Assembly: GCA_905203015.1 (NCBI GenBank)
Contig: CAJKUC010000002.1
Coordinates: forward strand, 62,001 to 126,000
Source of the DNA: an uncultured Christensenella sp.
GTDB taxonomy: Bacteria; Bacillota; Clostridia; Christensenellales; Borkfalkiaceae
Direction: 5' to 3'
DNA length: 64,000 nt
This document shows positions 33,288 to 46,077 of the stretch, in pieces; within the stretch, counting starts at the first letter, position 1, and every line of letters begins with the position of its first letter. The notes under the pieces were generated by a model. That model ran no database searches, was not told the DNA's origin, and saw nothing but the letters and a program-made list of their open reading frames with translations. The translations under genes were made by a program, and so were the position numbers.

Positions 33288-33639
33288 GAGGTTTCGCATA
33301 TCGCCTTGCTATCCGTTTCGTTATCTCCCCATGTCATTGCAACTTCCGTAAAATCGAGCCGCTTCGGTTTGCCGATTATGGGCTCGTTTTTGTCGCGCGC
33401 GGCGAGTTCTTGCTTTTCTTCTTCGGTAAGCGAAAAATCAAAAATATCGATATTTTCTTTGATTCTGTTTTCGTGTACGGACTTGGTATAACGCCGACGC
33501 TGTTTTTCGTCTGATAGCGAAGTAGCACCGATGCGGGCGTTTTTCCGTATTTTTCCGCAATGCGAACGACGGCTTTTCCCGCAAGCATTTCGTTTGCCCG
33601 CCCTTGCCAGAGCGGCGCATATGCCTGATAAGCGAACAC
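33288..33639 (-). pseudogene. Aldo/keto reductase, C-terminal remnant with frameshift
   Basis: From 33639 the frame reads FAYQAYAPLWQGRANEMLAG and EKYGKTPASVLLRYQ, then near 33482 shifts. In the other frame it continues ENRIKENIDIFDFSLTEEEK to about 33288. Restoring one A in the run before the shift rebuilds the canonical VIPKSVHENRIKENIDIF segment. The first two thirds of the reductase, with the catalytic Tyr/Lys, are missing. The remnant's 5' end touches the 5' end of the MerR remnant on the other strand. Confidence 0.85.
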
Positions 33640-33990
33640 ACGATTCGCTACTATACCGATCGCGATCTGTTACCCATAAAACGCGACGGCGGCAATCGCC
33701 GCATATTCGATGAAGTATCCGTCAACCGGCTTATGGGAATAAAATGCCTGAAATGTAGAGGTATGTCTATCGAAAATATAAAACGTTATGGGAATTTATG
33801 CCGACAAGGTGACGGAACGCTTGCCGAACGCAGAGAAATCATGTGCAAACAATTTATTTTCGCCAGAAAAAAACAAACGAAGCGCAACAAATTTTCGACT
33901 ATATCACAAAAAAGGTCTTACACTACGACGACGTGATCGCGGGGAAAACCGCCGCAGACGATATCACCCCGCCACCGCAGGCTGCCATCG
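33622..33990 (+). pseudogene. MerR-family regulator remnant, 5' truncated and frameshifted
   Basis: The plus strand reads SEHTIRYYTDRDLLPIKRDG and RRIFDEVSVNRLMGIKCLKC, the MerR winged helix, but the first strand and start codon are absent. Around 33845-33860 the frame shifts and continues as FDYITKKVLHYDDVIAGKTA, the usual end of this MerR subgroup. The gene was probably the divergent regulator of the aldo/keto reductase. From here to 34400 there is no other credible gene. Confidence 0.85.
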
Positions 33991-34402
33991 TCGGAATGTC
34001 GCTGATTCCCGGCGATTATTATAAAAGCAAGCACTCTGCCGTCTTTCAAGAAAAAACGGCCCGGACTTTTCCGAAGCCGCCAGAAAAAACATGCAGACAA
34101 TACGAAAACATTATAATTATGCACGGACGAACGGAACAACACCGACAAATTGCAGACAAAATAACAGCCCGAAGCAGATAATATTTTGTACAAATCGACA
34201 ATCTGTAACGGCAAATAAACTTATAAGAGGTTGATCGTGCAACTATCCTTTTTGTACAATGCCCAACGAGACTTGCGATTACCATCAAGGCTTTCATTTC
34301 GCCAAGTGAGCAAAAAACAAATCACTGCGCCGATATGCGAAGAAACAACAAAAACGGTATCCGCAAAAACGGTAATTTTCCATTTAACCTTTGTTTTGCA
34401 TA

Positions 34403-34452
34403 GAAAAAGACACACACAACGGAGTTTTATACGCTCCTTTCGCGTGTGTCTT
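34403..34452 (-). terminator. Terminator of the tRNA operon
   Basis: On the minus strand AAGACACACGCGAAAGGAGC pairs with the following CTCC...GTGTGTGTCTT around a short A/T loop and runs into TTTTCT. It lies directly after the tRNA-Tyr CCA end. Confidence 0.85.
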
Positions 34453-34454
34453 AA

Positions 34455-34539
34455 TGGTGGACAGAGGTGGATTCGAACCACCGAAGTCGAAGACGTCAGA
34501 TTTACAGTCTGATCCATTTGGCCGCTCTGGAATCTGTCC
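34455..34539 (-). tRNA. tRNA-Tyr (GTA)
   Basis: Minus-strand cloverleaf with acceptor GGACAGA/TCTGTCC, anticodon loop ACTGTAAAT giving GTA, a long variable arm as expected for bacterial tRNA-Tyr, GGTTCGAATCC T arm, and encoded CCA. Confidence 0.96.
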
Positions 34540-34567
34540 GTATTGCGTTACGCTTTTTAAATAGCCG

Positions 34568-34643
34568 TGGAGCCGGTGATTGGAATCGAACCCACAACCT
34601 ACTGATTACAAATCAGTTGCTCTGCCAATTGAGCTACACCGGC
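34568..34643 (-). tRNA. tRNA-Thr (TGT)
   Basis: Minus-strand cloverleaf with acceptor GCCGGTG, D arm AGCTCAATTGGCAGAGC, anticodon stem ACTGA/TCAGT around TTTGTAA (anticodon TGT), T arm GGGTTCGATTCC and encoded CCA. Confidence 0.95.
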
Positions 34644-34648
34644 GTGTC

Positions 34649-34724
34649 TGGTGCCTCAAGGTGGAATCGAACCGCCGACAGAGGGATTTTCAGTCCCTTG
34701 CTCTACCGACTGAGCTATCGAGGC
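34649..34724 (-). tRNA. tRNA-Phe (GAA)
   Basis: Minus-strand cloverleaf with acceptor GCCTCGA/TTGAGGC, D arm AGCTCAGTCGGTAGAGC, anticodon loop CTGAAAA giving GAA, T arm CGGTTCGATTCC and encoded CCA. Confidence 0.95.
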
Positions 34725-34727
34725 ATC

Positions 34728-34804
34728 TGGCGACCCAAACGAGGCTCGAACTCGTGACCTCCAGCGTGACAGGCTGGCGCTCTAACCAACTGAGCTATTG
34801 GGCC
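34728..34804 (-). tRNA. tRNA-Asp (GTC)
   Basis: Minus-strand cloverleaf with acceptor GGCCCAA/TTGGGTC, D arm AGCTCAGTTGGTTAGAGC, anticodon loop CTGTCAC giving GTC, discriminator G and encoded CCA. It is the first tRNA of the operon Asp-Phe-Thr-Tyr. Confidence 0.95.
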
Positions 34805-34841
34805 GTAGCGACAAAGCAATTCTTTTGCGCAACGCTTATTT

Positions 34842-34870
34842 ATAATAAATTATTTTTACCCTTTTGTCAA
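34842..34870 (-). promoter_or_regulatory. Promoter of the tRNA operon
   Basis: On the minus strand TTGACA (34865-34870) and TATTAT (34842-34847) with a 17-base spacer, about 38 bases before tRNA-Asp. Confidence 0.8.
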
Positions 34871-34953
34871 GCGTTTTTCGGGCGTTTCATATAATTTTTT
34901 CTTAATCTCCGCGTATTTTCTTTCTCTCCGCGGAGGAACGCTCCACTTTATTT

Positions 34954-35973
34954 TTATTCGGGAATCACCTCATACTCACTGATCCCGGAGCGGATCAACT
35001 GCACCAGCCCTTCCACGCTGCGATCGATCAGTTTTTCCATAGAATATGCGGTGAAAAAGCCCATATGCTGCGTAAGAATTACGTTCGGGAACTGTCTGAT
35101 ATACGCCATATCGCGGTTTCTTAAAATATCGTCGGCACGGTCTTCATGGTAGATCCCGCGTTCGCCTTTGAAAACGTCCATGGCAAGCACGCCGATCTTT
35201 TTATTTTCCACGCCCTCGATGATCGAAGGAACGTCGAACAGGTCGCCCGACGCGGTATTCACCAGCACCACGCCGTCTTTCATTTTCTTCAGCACGTTGC
35301 CGTCTACGCGGTATTTTTCCGTATCTTTCAATCGCGACGGATACACGATCACATCGCAGGAAGCATAAATCTCTTCCAGATCCGTATACGTCAGCAAGCG
35401 GCTTTCGCCTGTTTCAACGTTTTCTCCCGCGCTTTCCCCGTTTTTGAAATTTTCGCCCGCATAACGATACACCTCGCAGCCCACGCCGCAAAGAATTTCA
35501 GCCAATCGCTGCGCCGTATCGTCCGCGCCCACTACGCCCACTTTCTGCTGCGCAAGAATTTTACCTTTCAGGTGTGTGATCGAATAATCGTTGACCTGTT
35601 GGAACCATAATGCCTGCTTATACTTTCGCAAGGCAATCAGAATCAGCATCACGGAAAATTCCGCCACCGCGTCGGGCGGATAACTCGCGCGGCAAACGCG
35701 AATATGATACTTCTGCGCGGCTGCATAGTCCACAACCGTATCCTCGTCGCGCACGGACAAAAATTTCACGCCATAGGAAGCGAGCGTACGCAGAAGATCT
35801 TCTCCGATCAGATCGTTTCCGTACACGGAAACACCGTCGCAACATTCGCAAAGCAAAGCGTTTTTCTGAGATAAAGGTTCGCGACTTCGCACGCTTTCAA
35901 AGATATAACGACGTTGCAGAGAAGAAAGTTCCGTAATTTCGTCATCCCATAAAGAAAAAAATGCCAGTTTCAT
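34954..35973 (-). CDS. D-isomer 2-hydroxyacid dehydrogenase-like protein, degenerate
   Basis: The 339-residue protein has the fold order of D-lactate dehydrogenase/VanH proteins: an N-terminal flavodoxin-like half, KGKILAQQKVGVVGADDTAQ at the nucleotide domain, DGVVLVNTASGDLFDVPSII, AMDVFKGERG, and VILTQHMGFFTAYSMEKL with the catalytic histidine. The dinucleotide GxGxxG reads GADDTA, and the substrate-binding arginine of NTARG is Ser. The histidine and the glutamate of DVFKGE remain. Normal dehydrogenase activity is therefore doubtful. GAAGGTGG precedes the ATG. It stands alone between the tRNA operon and rpoC, with a long upstream gap (35974-36365) that shows only weak promoter-like TATAAT stretches. 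Confidence 0.8.
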   Translation of the reverse strand: MKLAFFSLWDDEITELSSLQRRYIFESVRSREPLSQKNALLCECCDGVSVYGNDLIGEDLLRTLASYGVKFLSVRDEDTVVDYAAAQKYHIRVCRASYPPDAVAEFSVMLILIALRKYKQALWFQQVNDYSITHLKGKILAQQKVGVVGADDTAQRLAEILCGVGCEVYRYAGENFKNGESAGENVETGESRLLTYTDLEEIYASCDVIVYPSRLKDTEKYRVDGNVLKKMKDGVVLVNTASGDLFDVPSIIEGVENKKIGVLAMDVFKGERGIYHEDRADDILRNRDMAYIRQFPNVILTQHMGFFTAYSMEKLIDRSVEGLVQLIRSGISEYEVIPE

Positions 35974-36365
35974 AAATCCACCTTCTTTCAGGCAAAACGC
36001 CCGTTACGATTCTGCTCGTCGATCTTCCCCGATAGCAGCCTCTTTTTGTTATAAAAAATACTTATATATTTCCGTATGCATTATATTCTGAAAATGCGCT
36101 ATATTTCCGATCGGAACAGACAAAAACAAGCATCCGATTTATTTTGCGGAAAAGCACACCGTTCGCTCCGCGCGCTTTTTCTTTCATACTGCGCCCGCTC
36201 TTCGCAGTTTTCAGGAAAATCATACAAAAAATCCGATAAATAATTATATCTATATAATAAACTATCCTGCGCAAAAAAACAAGTATTTATCTGCGAAAAC
36301 AGCGATAAATTTTCTGTTTTAATCGATTTTTTCGCTTTTTCCGCAAAAAGTACGTATCAAAGTAC

Positions 36366-36407
36366 AAAAACGGGCTTTTCCCGTCTGTTACGACGAAAAA
36401 AGCCCGA
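36366..36407 (-). terminator. Terminator of rpoBC
   Basis: On the minus strand CGGGCTTTT pairs with AAAAGCCCG, with an inner CGT/ACG pairing, and TTTTT follows. It lies 26 bases after the rpoC stop. Confidence 0.9.
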
Positions 36408-36432
36408 CCTGTTTTTTATCCCGCAAGCGGAA

Positions 36433-40197
<3,765 letters not shown>

Positions 40198-40213
40198 TAT
40201 CTTATCTCCTTAA

Positions 40214-43200
40214 TTATTCCTCGTCGTCCGAACCGTCGTCTTCCACCTCTTCAAACAAAGAGCCGAAATTGAAATCTTCGTCGTCGTCCGAGAAATCGTC
40301 GTCCTCTTCCGCGTCGGTGTCGTCCGCCGCCTTGTCGTCGTCCTCTTCCTCGTCTTCAAACAGGGAAACATCGCCGTCTTCGCCTTCGTCCTCGTCGTCG
40401 TCCGCTTCGGAGAAGTCGATATCTTCGAGTTCCTCTTCTTTCGCGAGTTCTCTCTTGCGTTCGTCTTCGTCGCGAGCCTCTTCTTCGTCGTCGAATTCGC
40501 GGATAATGAGTTCGTCGCCCGTTTCCGTAAGCACTTTAACGTCGAGAGCCAACGATTGCAGTTCTTTCAGAAGCACTTTGAACGCTTCGGGAATACCGGG
40601 CTCGGAAATATTTTCGCCTTTCACGATCGATTCGTACGTCTTCACACGTCCCACGATATCGTCCGATTTCACGGTGAGAATTTCCTGCAGGATATGCGCG
40701 GCGCCGTACGCTTCCAGCGCCCACACTTCCATTTCGCCGAAACGCTGTCCGCCGAATTGGGCTTTACCGCCGAGGGGCTGCTGCGTAACCATCGAATAAG
40801 GACCAATGGAACGGGCGTGAATCTTGTCGTCGACAAGGTGAATCAGTTTGATCATATACTGAACGCCGATCGTCACGCGGTTTTCAAAAGGTTCGCCCGT
40901 TCTGCCGTCGAACACCTGGAATTTACCGTCTACTTTTCCGTCGGGGTTCAGAAGATTGTTTTCGCGGAACAAAGTTTCGATATCTTTTTCCGTTGCGCCG
41001 TCGAATACGGGGGTAGCGATCTTCCAGCCGAGTTGTTTGCACACATACCCGAGGTGGACTTCCAGCACCTGACCGATATTCATACGCGAAGGCACGCCGA
41101 GAGGATTAAGAAGGATCTGCAAAGGCGTACCGTCGGCAAGGAAAGGCATATCCGCCTGCGAAAGCACGCGGGAAATAACGCCTTTGTTTCCGTGGCGCCC
41201 CGCCATCTTGTCGCCTACCTGAATTTTACGTTTCTGCGCGATGTACACGCGTACGAGTTTGGATACGCCGGGCTCGAGTTCGTCTTTGTTTTCTCTCGTG
41301 AACACTTTCACGTCCACTACCACGCCGCCTTCGCCGTGAGGAACACGCAAAGAAGTATCGCGCACTTCCCTCGATTTTTCGCCGAAGATCGCGCGAAGCA
41401 ATCTTTCTTCGGGCGTGAGTTCCGTTTCGCCTTTCGGGGATACCTTACCTACGAGAATATCGCCGCTCTGCACTTCCGCGCCGATACGCACGATACCGTC
41501 TTCGTCCAGATCTTTCAGCGCGTCGTCGCCCACGTTCGGGATATCGCGCGTGATTTCTTCGGGGCCGAGTTTCGTATCTCTCGCTTCCGTTTCGTGTTCT
41601 TCGATATGGATCGAAGTGAACACGTCGTCCTGCACCAGTTTTTCGGAAAGCAGAATAGCGTCTTCGTAGTTGTAGCCTTCCCATTCCATGTAGCCGATAA
41701 GAATATTCTTACCGAGGGCAAGTTCGCCGTTGTTCGTGGAAGGGCCGTCGGCAATGATCTCGCCTTTCGCCACTCTGTCGCCCGTGGAAACGATCGGGCG
41801 CTGATTGAGGCAGGTGCCCTGGTTGGAACGCTCGAACTTCTTCAAAGGATATTCGTCGATCGTGCCGTTATCCTCGCGCACTTTGATCATATTGGAGCAA
41901 CAAGCCACCACTACGCCCGCTTCTTTCGCCGTCACCATAACGCCGGAATCGCGCGCGATCGCGCCTTCGATACCCGTAGCCACGATGGAAGATTCCGTCT
42001 TTAAAAGAGGCACTGCCTGACGTTGCATGTTCGAGCCCATCAAAGCGCGGTTGGTATCGTCGTTTTCGAGGAACGGAATCAGCGCGGTAGCCACGGAGAC
42101 GAGTTGCTTGGGCGATACGTCCATGTAATCGATCTTTTCGCGGGGCATTTCCGTAATCAGATCCTGATGGCGGCAGCCTACGCGTTCGTGTACGAATCTG
42201 CCTGTTTCGTCCAGAGGTTCGTTCGCCTGCGCCACGATGTAGCGGTCCTCTTCGTCCGCCGTAAGGTAATCTACGTGATCGGTAACGATTCCCGTATCTT
42301 TATCCACTCTGCGGTACGGGCTCATGATAAAGCCGTACTCGTTCACTTTCGCGAACGTGGCAAGCGAGGAAATCAGACCGATGTTCTGACCTTCGGGCGT
42401 TTCGATCGGGCACATACGCCCGTAATGCGTGTGGTGAATATCGCGGACCTCAAAGGTGGCGCGATCTCTGTTCAAGCCGCCGGGGCCGAGCGCGGAAAGT
42501 TTACGTTTGTGCGTAAGTTCGGCGATCGGGTTGGTCTGATCCATAAACTGGGAAAGTTGCGAAGAGCCGAAAAATTCGCGGATCACTGCGGATACGGGAC
42601 GGATATTGATCAATCCCGACGCGGTGACTTCCATGGGATCCTGCGTCGCCATTCTTTCCTTGATCAGTCTTTCGAGACGGGAAATACCCACGTGCAACTG
42701 ATTTTGTAAAAGTTCGCCTACGGAACGTACGCGGCGGTTGCCGAGGTGGTCGATGTTATCGATCGTGCCGATTCCGTATTTCAGATCGAGGTTGGTGGAA
42801 ACGGAAGCCACGATATCGTCCACCGTAACGTGCTTGTGGCACAGTTTGTCCGTCAGAGGACGGATTTCTTTCTTTTCTTCCTTCGTGGGAACGGGCACTT
42901 CGCGGGAAAGAATCTCGTGGAACAATTTGCAGGCGGTAACGAATTTTCTTCTGTTGTCGCGGCGTTTTTCGCGATTCTTCTTCTCTTCCTGCTTCTCGTC
43001 CTCTTCCACGGGCTTTTCTTTCGTGTAATACAAGGCGTCGATTTCGTTCACGAACTGCTCCGCCACTTCTTCCACGCTCGATTCCGCGCAAGCGGCGGCA
43101 ATCGTTTTCGAGAAAACGTAGTTCGGATAATATACGGTGGGCAGCAAGCCGAAATCTTTCGCGCGCGCCTGCAAAGGTATATCGGAAAGCGCGGAGAAAT

Positions 43201-44245
43201 CAACGGTGTTGTTCGCGATGATCTTGTGGCGGATTTCGCCGTCTTCGGGATCGTTCACCAGAACGTACACTTCGTTCACGCCGGCGTTCTGAATTTCGCG
43301 CGCTTTCGCTTCGGAAATTTTTTCGCCCGCGTTCGCCATGATTTCGCCCGTTTCGGGGTTCACGATGTCGTCCGCAACGATCTGCCCCGGCAATCTGTAC
43401 GCGAGGTTGAGTTTTTTATTGTATTTATATCTGCCCACTTTCGCCACGTCGTAACGGCGGGAATCGAAGAACAGATTATAAAGATGCGTACGCACGGAAT
43501 CTTCCGTGGGCACTTCGCCCGGGCGCAGACGGCGATACAGTTCGATCAGGCCGTCCGATTCCGATTTCGTGGTGTCTTTCGCCACGGTTTCGCGAATCAT
43601 CTTGTCCCCGGGGAACAACTGCTCGATCGCGTGATCCGAGCCGAAGCCCAAAGCGCGGAGAAGCACCGTAACGCAAAGTTTTTTCTTTCTGTCCACACGA
43701 ACGTACAGCGTATCCTGCGCGTCCTGTTCCAGTTCGAGCCATGCGCCTTTATTGGGCATGACGGTGGTGGTGAACATTTCCTTGCCCGTCTTATCTTTCT
43801 CGGAAGCGTTGTACACGCCGGGAGAACGCACGAGTTGGGAAACGATGACGCGTTCCGCGCCGTTGATGATGAAAGAGCCGTTCTCCGTCATCTTGGGCAT
43901 ATCGCCCATGAACACTTCCTGATCGACCACTTCGTTTTTCACCTTGTTCACAAGGCGCACCTTCACGCGCAGCGGAAGGGAATACGTAGCGTCGCGGTTG
44001 CGGCATTCTTTTTCGTCGTACTTAGGCTTATCGCCGAAACGGTGATCGAGAAAGTACAGTTCAAAGTGATCCGAATAGTCGGTGATGGGCGAGAAGTCCT
44101 CGAAAACTTCGCTGATCCCCTCTTCGATAAAGGATCTGTAACTTTCTTTCTGAATCTCGACGAGTTCGGGAATATCGATCACTTCGTTGATCTTGCCGAA
44201 CTTACGTCTTTCGTTCTTACCGTACTTGCAAATAGGTAAATCCAT
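40214..44245 (-). CDS. rpoB: RNA polymerase beta subunit with long acidic tail
   Basis: The 1343-residue subunit, about 150 longer than in Bacillus. The rifampicin-pocket region reads FFGSSQLSQFMDQTNPIAEL and THKRKLSALGPGGL, with the residues equivalent to D516, H526 and S531 intact. A charged insert lies around residues 410-435 (EEDEKQEEKKNREKRRDNRR). The last 95 or so residues are nearly all Asp and Glu with few hydrophobics. A shorter acidic tail is known in Firmicutes; this one is extreme. The gene is not preceded by rplJ/rplL as in most bacteria. Confidence 0.97.
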   Translation of the reverse strand: MDLPICKYGKNERRKFGKINEVIDIPELVEIQKESYRSFIEEGISEVFEDFSPITDYSDHFELYFLDHRFGDKPKYDEKECRNRDATYSLPLRVKVRLVNKVKNEVVDQEVFMGDMPKMTENGSFIINGAERVIVSQLVRSPGVYNASEKDKTGKEMFTTTVMPNKGAWLELEQDAQDTLYVRVDRKKKLCVTVLLRALGFGSDHAIEQLFPGDKMIRETVAKDTTKSESDGLIELYRRLRPGEVPTEDSVRTHLYNLFFDSRRYDVAKVGRYKYNKKLNLAYRLPGQIVADDIVNPETGEIMANAGEKISEAKAREIQNAGVNEVYVLVNDPEDGEIRHKIIANNTVDFSALSDIPLQARAKDFGLLPTVYYPNYVFSKTIAAACAESSVEEVAEQFVNEIDALYYTKEKPVEEDEKQEEKKNREKRRDNRRKFVTACKLFHEILSREVPVPTKEEKKEIRPLTDKLCHKHVTVDDIVASVSTNLDLKYGIGTIDNIDHLGNRRVRSVGELLQNQLHVGISRLERLIKERMATQDPMEVTASGLINIRPVSAVIREFFGSSQLSQFMDQTNPIAELTHKRKLSALGPGGLNRDRATFEVRDIHHTHYGRMCPIETPEGQNIGLISSLATFAKVNEYGFIMSPYRRVDKDTGIVTDHVDYLTADEEDRYIVAQANEPLDETGRFVHERVGCRHQDLITEMPREKIDYMDVSPKQLVSVATALIPFLENDDTNRALMGSNMQRQAVPLLKTESSIVATGIEGAIARDSGVMVTAKEAGVVVACCSNMIKVREDNGTIDEYPLKKFERSNQGTCLNQRPIVSTGDRVAKGEIIADGPSTNNGELALGKNILIGYMEWEGYNYEDAILLSEKLVQDDVFTSIHIEEHETEARDTKLGPEEITRDIPNVGDDALKDLDEDGIVRIGAEVQSGDILVGKVSPKGETELTPEERLLRAIFGEKSREVRDTSLRVPHGEGGVVVDVKVFTRENKDELEPGVSKLVRVYIAQKRKIQVGDKMAGRHGNKGVISRVLSQADMPFLADGTPLQILLNPLGVPSRMNIGQVLEVHLGYVCKQLGWKIATPVFDGATEKDIETLFRENNLLNPDGKVDGKFQVFDGRTGEPFENRVTIGVQYMIKLIHLVDDKIHARSIGPYSMVTQQPLGGKAQFGGQRFGEMEVWALEAYGAAHILQEILTVKSDDIVGRVKTYESIVKGENISEPGIPEAFKVLLKELQSLALDVKVLTETGDELIIREFDDEEEARDEDERKRELAKEEELEDIDFSEADDDEDEGEDGDVSLFEDEEEDDDKAADDTDAEEDDDFSDDDEDFNFGSLFEEVEDDGSDDEE

Positions 44246-44287
44246 CGGTTTAAATTGCTCCTTATTCGTAGTTGAGGCGATTTACCG

Positions 44288-44315
44288 AGTATATCTTTTC
44301 ATCGATAAAAATCAA
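44288..44315 (-). promoter_or_regulatory. Proximal promoter of rpoBC
   Basis: On the minus strand TTGATT (44310-44315) and TATACT (44288-44293) with a 16-base spacer, about 40 bases before the rpoB ATG. Confidence 0.55.
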
Positions 44316-44352
44316 TTTTTTGCGTTTGGGTTACTTTTTTCTCGTTCTTTGC

Positions 44353-44381
44353 TTTACTTTTTCGCGCCGTTTTGCTATAAT
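44353..44381 (+). promoter_or_regulatory. Promoter of the rqcP-ispDF-radA operon
   Basis: TTTACT (44353-44358) and TATAAT (44376-44381) with a 17-base spacer. The leader to rqcP would be about 290 bases and overlaps the rpoBC leader in antisense. A five-codon frame at 44554-44571, preceded by GAAGGAAAATAA, lies in it. Confidence 0.6.
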
Positions 44382-44531
44382 AGGCGGGTAAACGGAAGTT
44401 CTTCGGCAAAAACGCCTTGAAAAATACGCTTTACCGCATATCCGGATCCCGTTTTCCGCCCCGTTTCCGAGGGGAAATCTTTCTTCGGAAGGCCTCGCAC
44501 GCGAGAGTAACGCATAATAATACATTATCTA

Positions 44532-44560
44532 ATTATACCGAAGGAAAATAAAGATGTCAA
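44532..44560 (-). promoter_or_regulatory. Distal promoter of rpoBC
   Basis: On the minus strand TTGACA (44555-44560) and TATAAT (44532-44537) with a 17-base spacer, both consensus. The leader would be about 280 bases. ACGCATAATAAT (44512-44523), identical to part of the dinB operator block, lies at the start site. Confidence 0.8.
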
Positions 44561-44677
44561 GCGTTTTTTGAATCTTTTCCCTTCTTCGGAAAAATTTTTT
44601 TTGAATTTCGGGTTTTTTCTTCCTTTTTTCGCTTTTTCCGGTTGTTTTCGCGCAAAAAAATCAATAAAGGTGACAAT

Positions 44678-44920
44678 ATGAGAATCGACAAATTTTTAAA
44701 AGTATCGCGCATTTTAAAACGCCGTACGGTGGCGCAGGAAGCCTGCGGCGCGGATAAAATTCTGCTCAACGGCAAAAGCGCGAAAGCCTCCGCCCGGGTG
44801 AAAGAAGGCGATATTATCGAAATTCTCTTCGCGGGCGGATCGCTGAAATGCCGCGTTCTTTCCGTGAAAGAAACGGTGAAAAAAGACGAAGCGGCCTCTT
44901 TGTACGAGGTGATCGCATGA
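44678..44920 (+). CDS. rqcP: Ribosome quality-control S4-domain protein RqcP
   Basis: ATG 44678, behind AAAGGTG, gives an 80-residue S4-domain protein beginning MRIDKFLKVSRILKRRTVAQ. That closely follows Bacillus RqcP (YabO). RqcP works with RqcH on stalled 50S-peptidyl-tRNA complexes to add alanine tails for degradation. KILLNGKSAKASARVKEGD is the RNA-binding turn. The stop overlaps the ispDF start (ATGA), so the two are coupled. Confidence 0.9.
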   Translation: MRIDKFLKVSRILKRRTVAQEACGADKILLNGKSAKASARVKEGDIIEILFAGGSLKCRVLSVKETVKKDEAASLYEVIA

Positions 44921-46077
44921 ACGGAGATACACTCTCATCCGCTTCCCGCGGAATAGAAAAAATAACGGCGATCGTCTGCGCGGCGGGAAAAGGCAGCCGC
45001 GCGGGCTTCGGCTCGAACAAAGTGCTGAAAGCCATTCAGGGAATATCCGTGCTCGAACGCACGATCTGCGCGTTCGTCGGCGCGAACGTAAACGAAATCG
45101 TCGTCGCCGCTTCGCCGTGCGATCGTGGCGAAATAGCCCCTCTTTGCGCCAGATACGGCGCGATACTTTCCGAAGGCGGAGAAACGAGATTTTTATCCGT
45201 ATATAACGCGCTGAAAAAAGCGACGGGCAATATCGTGCTCGTTCACGACGGCGCAAGACCTTTCGTTACGTCGGAAACGATCGCGCACTGCATAGAATCC
45301 GTGAGAACTTACAAAAGCGGCGTTTGTGCCGTTCCCGCCACGGATACGCTTGCCTCGGCGGACGAACGCGGGCGTATCCTTTCCTACCCCGATCGTTCGC
45401 GCACCTATCGGATTCAGACGCCGCAGGGATTTTACCGCGACGAACTTTCTTCGGCATACGAAGCGGCTTACCGCGACGGAAAACGCGATTTCACCGACGA
45501 TTCTTCCGTGTACGCGGCATACGTCCGCGCGCCGAAACTTTGCGACGGCGACGAATCCAACGTAAAACTCACCTATGCCGAAGATTTTCGGGCGGCGTTT
45601 TCGCGTACGGGAATCGGCGTGGACACGCACGCTTTCGGCAAAAAACAGGATTATATTCTGCTCGGCGGAGTGAAAATTCCCTCCGAATCCGGACTGATCG
45701 CGCACAGCGACGGCGACGTGCTTGCGCATGCCGTATGCGACGCGCTTCTTTCCGCCGCGGGATTGTACGATATCGGGCATTATTTTCCCGATACCGACGA
45801 ACAATGGAAGAACGCGGATTCCATGAAAATGCTCGGCAACGTTCTTTGCCTCGTGAAGGAACAGGGCTTCGCCCCCGCGAACCTTTCCGTGGCGATACAG
45901 GCGGAAAAGCCGCGCCTTGCCCGTTATATCGACGAGATCAGATCTTCCCTTGCCTCCGCCCTTTCTCTGCCCGTTTCCGCCGTGGGAATTTCCGCGGGAA
46001 CAAACGAAAAACTCGGCTATATCGGCGAAGGAAAAGGCATCACCGTAAACGCCGCCGTGCTCCTGAAAAATATATAA
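44917..46077 (+). CDS. ispDF: Bifunctional IspD/IspF of the MEP isoprenoid pathway
   Basis: ATG 44917 gives 386 residues. Residues about 12-225 are IspD, the MEP cytidylyltransferase: IVCAAGKGSRAGFGSNKVL nucleotide loop, VLVHDGARPFV and a late DESNVKLTYAEDF. Residues about 230-386 are IspF, the cyclodiphosphate synthase: GIGVDTHAFG and the later His ligand in GLIAHSDGDVLAHAVCDALL, DIGHYFPDTDEQWKNADS and SAGTNEKLGYIGEGKGI. IspDF fusions often skip IspE and may work through complexes; that is known of the family. It is coupled to rqcP. Confidence 0.95.
   Translation: MNGDTLSSASRGIEKITAIVCAAGKGSRAGFGSNKVLKAIQGISVLERTICAFVGANVNEIVVAASPCDRGEIAPLCARYGAILSEGGETRFLSVYNALKKATGNIVLVHDGARPFVTSETIAHCIESVRTYKSGVCAVPATDTLASADERGRILSYPDRSRTYRIQTPQGFYRDELSSAYEAAYRDGKRDFTDDSSVYAAYVRAPKLCDGDESNVKLTYAEDFRAAFSRTGIGVDTHAFGKKQDYILLGGVKIPSESGLIAHSDGDVLAHAVCDALLSAAGLYDIGHYFPDTDEQWKNADSMKMLGNVLCLVKEQGFAPANLSVAIQAEKPRLARYIDEIRSSLASALSLPVSAVGISAGTNEKLGYIGEGKGITVNAAVLLKNI

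Noticed and set aside
36062..36274. Small gene in the gap upstream of the 2-hydroxyacid dehydrogenase-like gene
   Set aside because: No ribosome site and no recognisable features; the A+T-rich stretch better fits weak promoter sequence.
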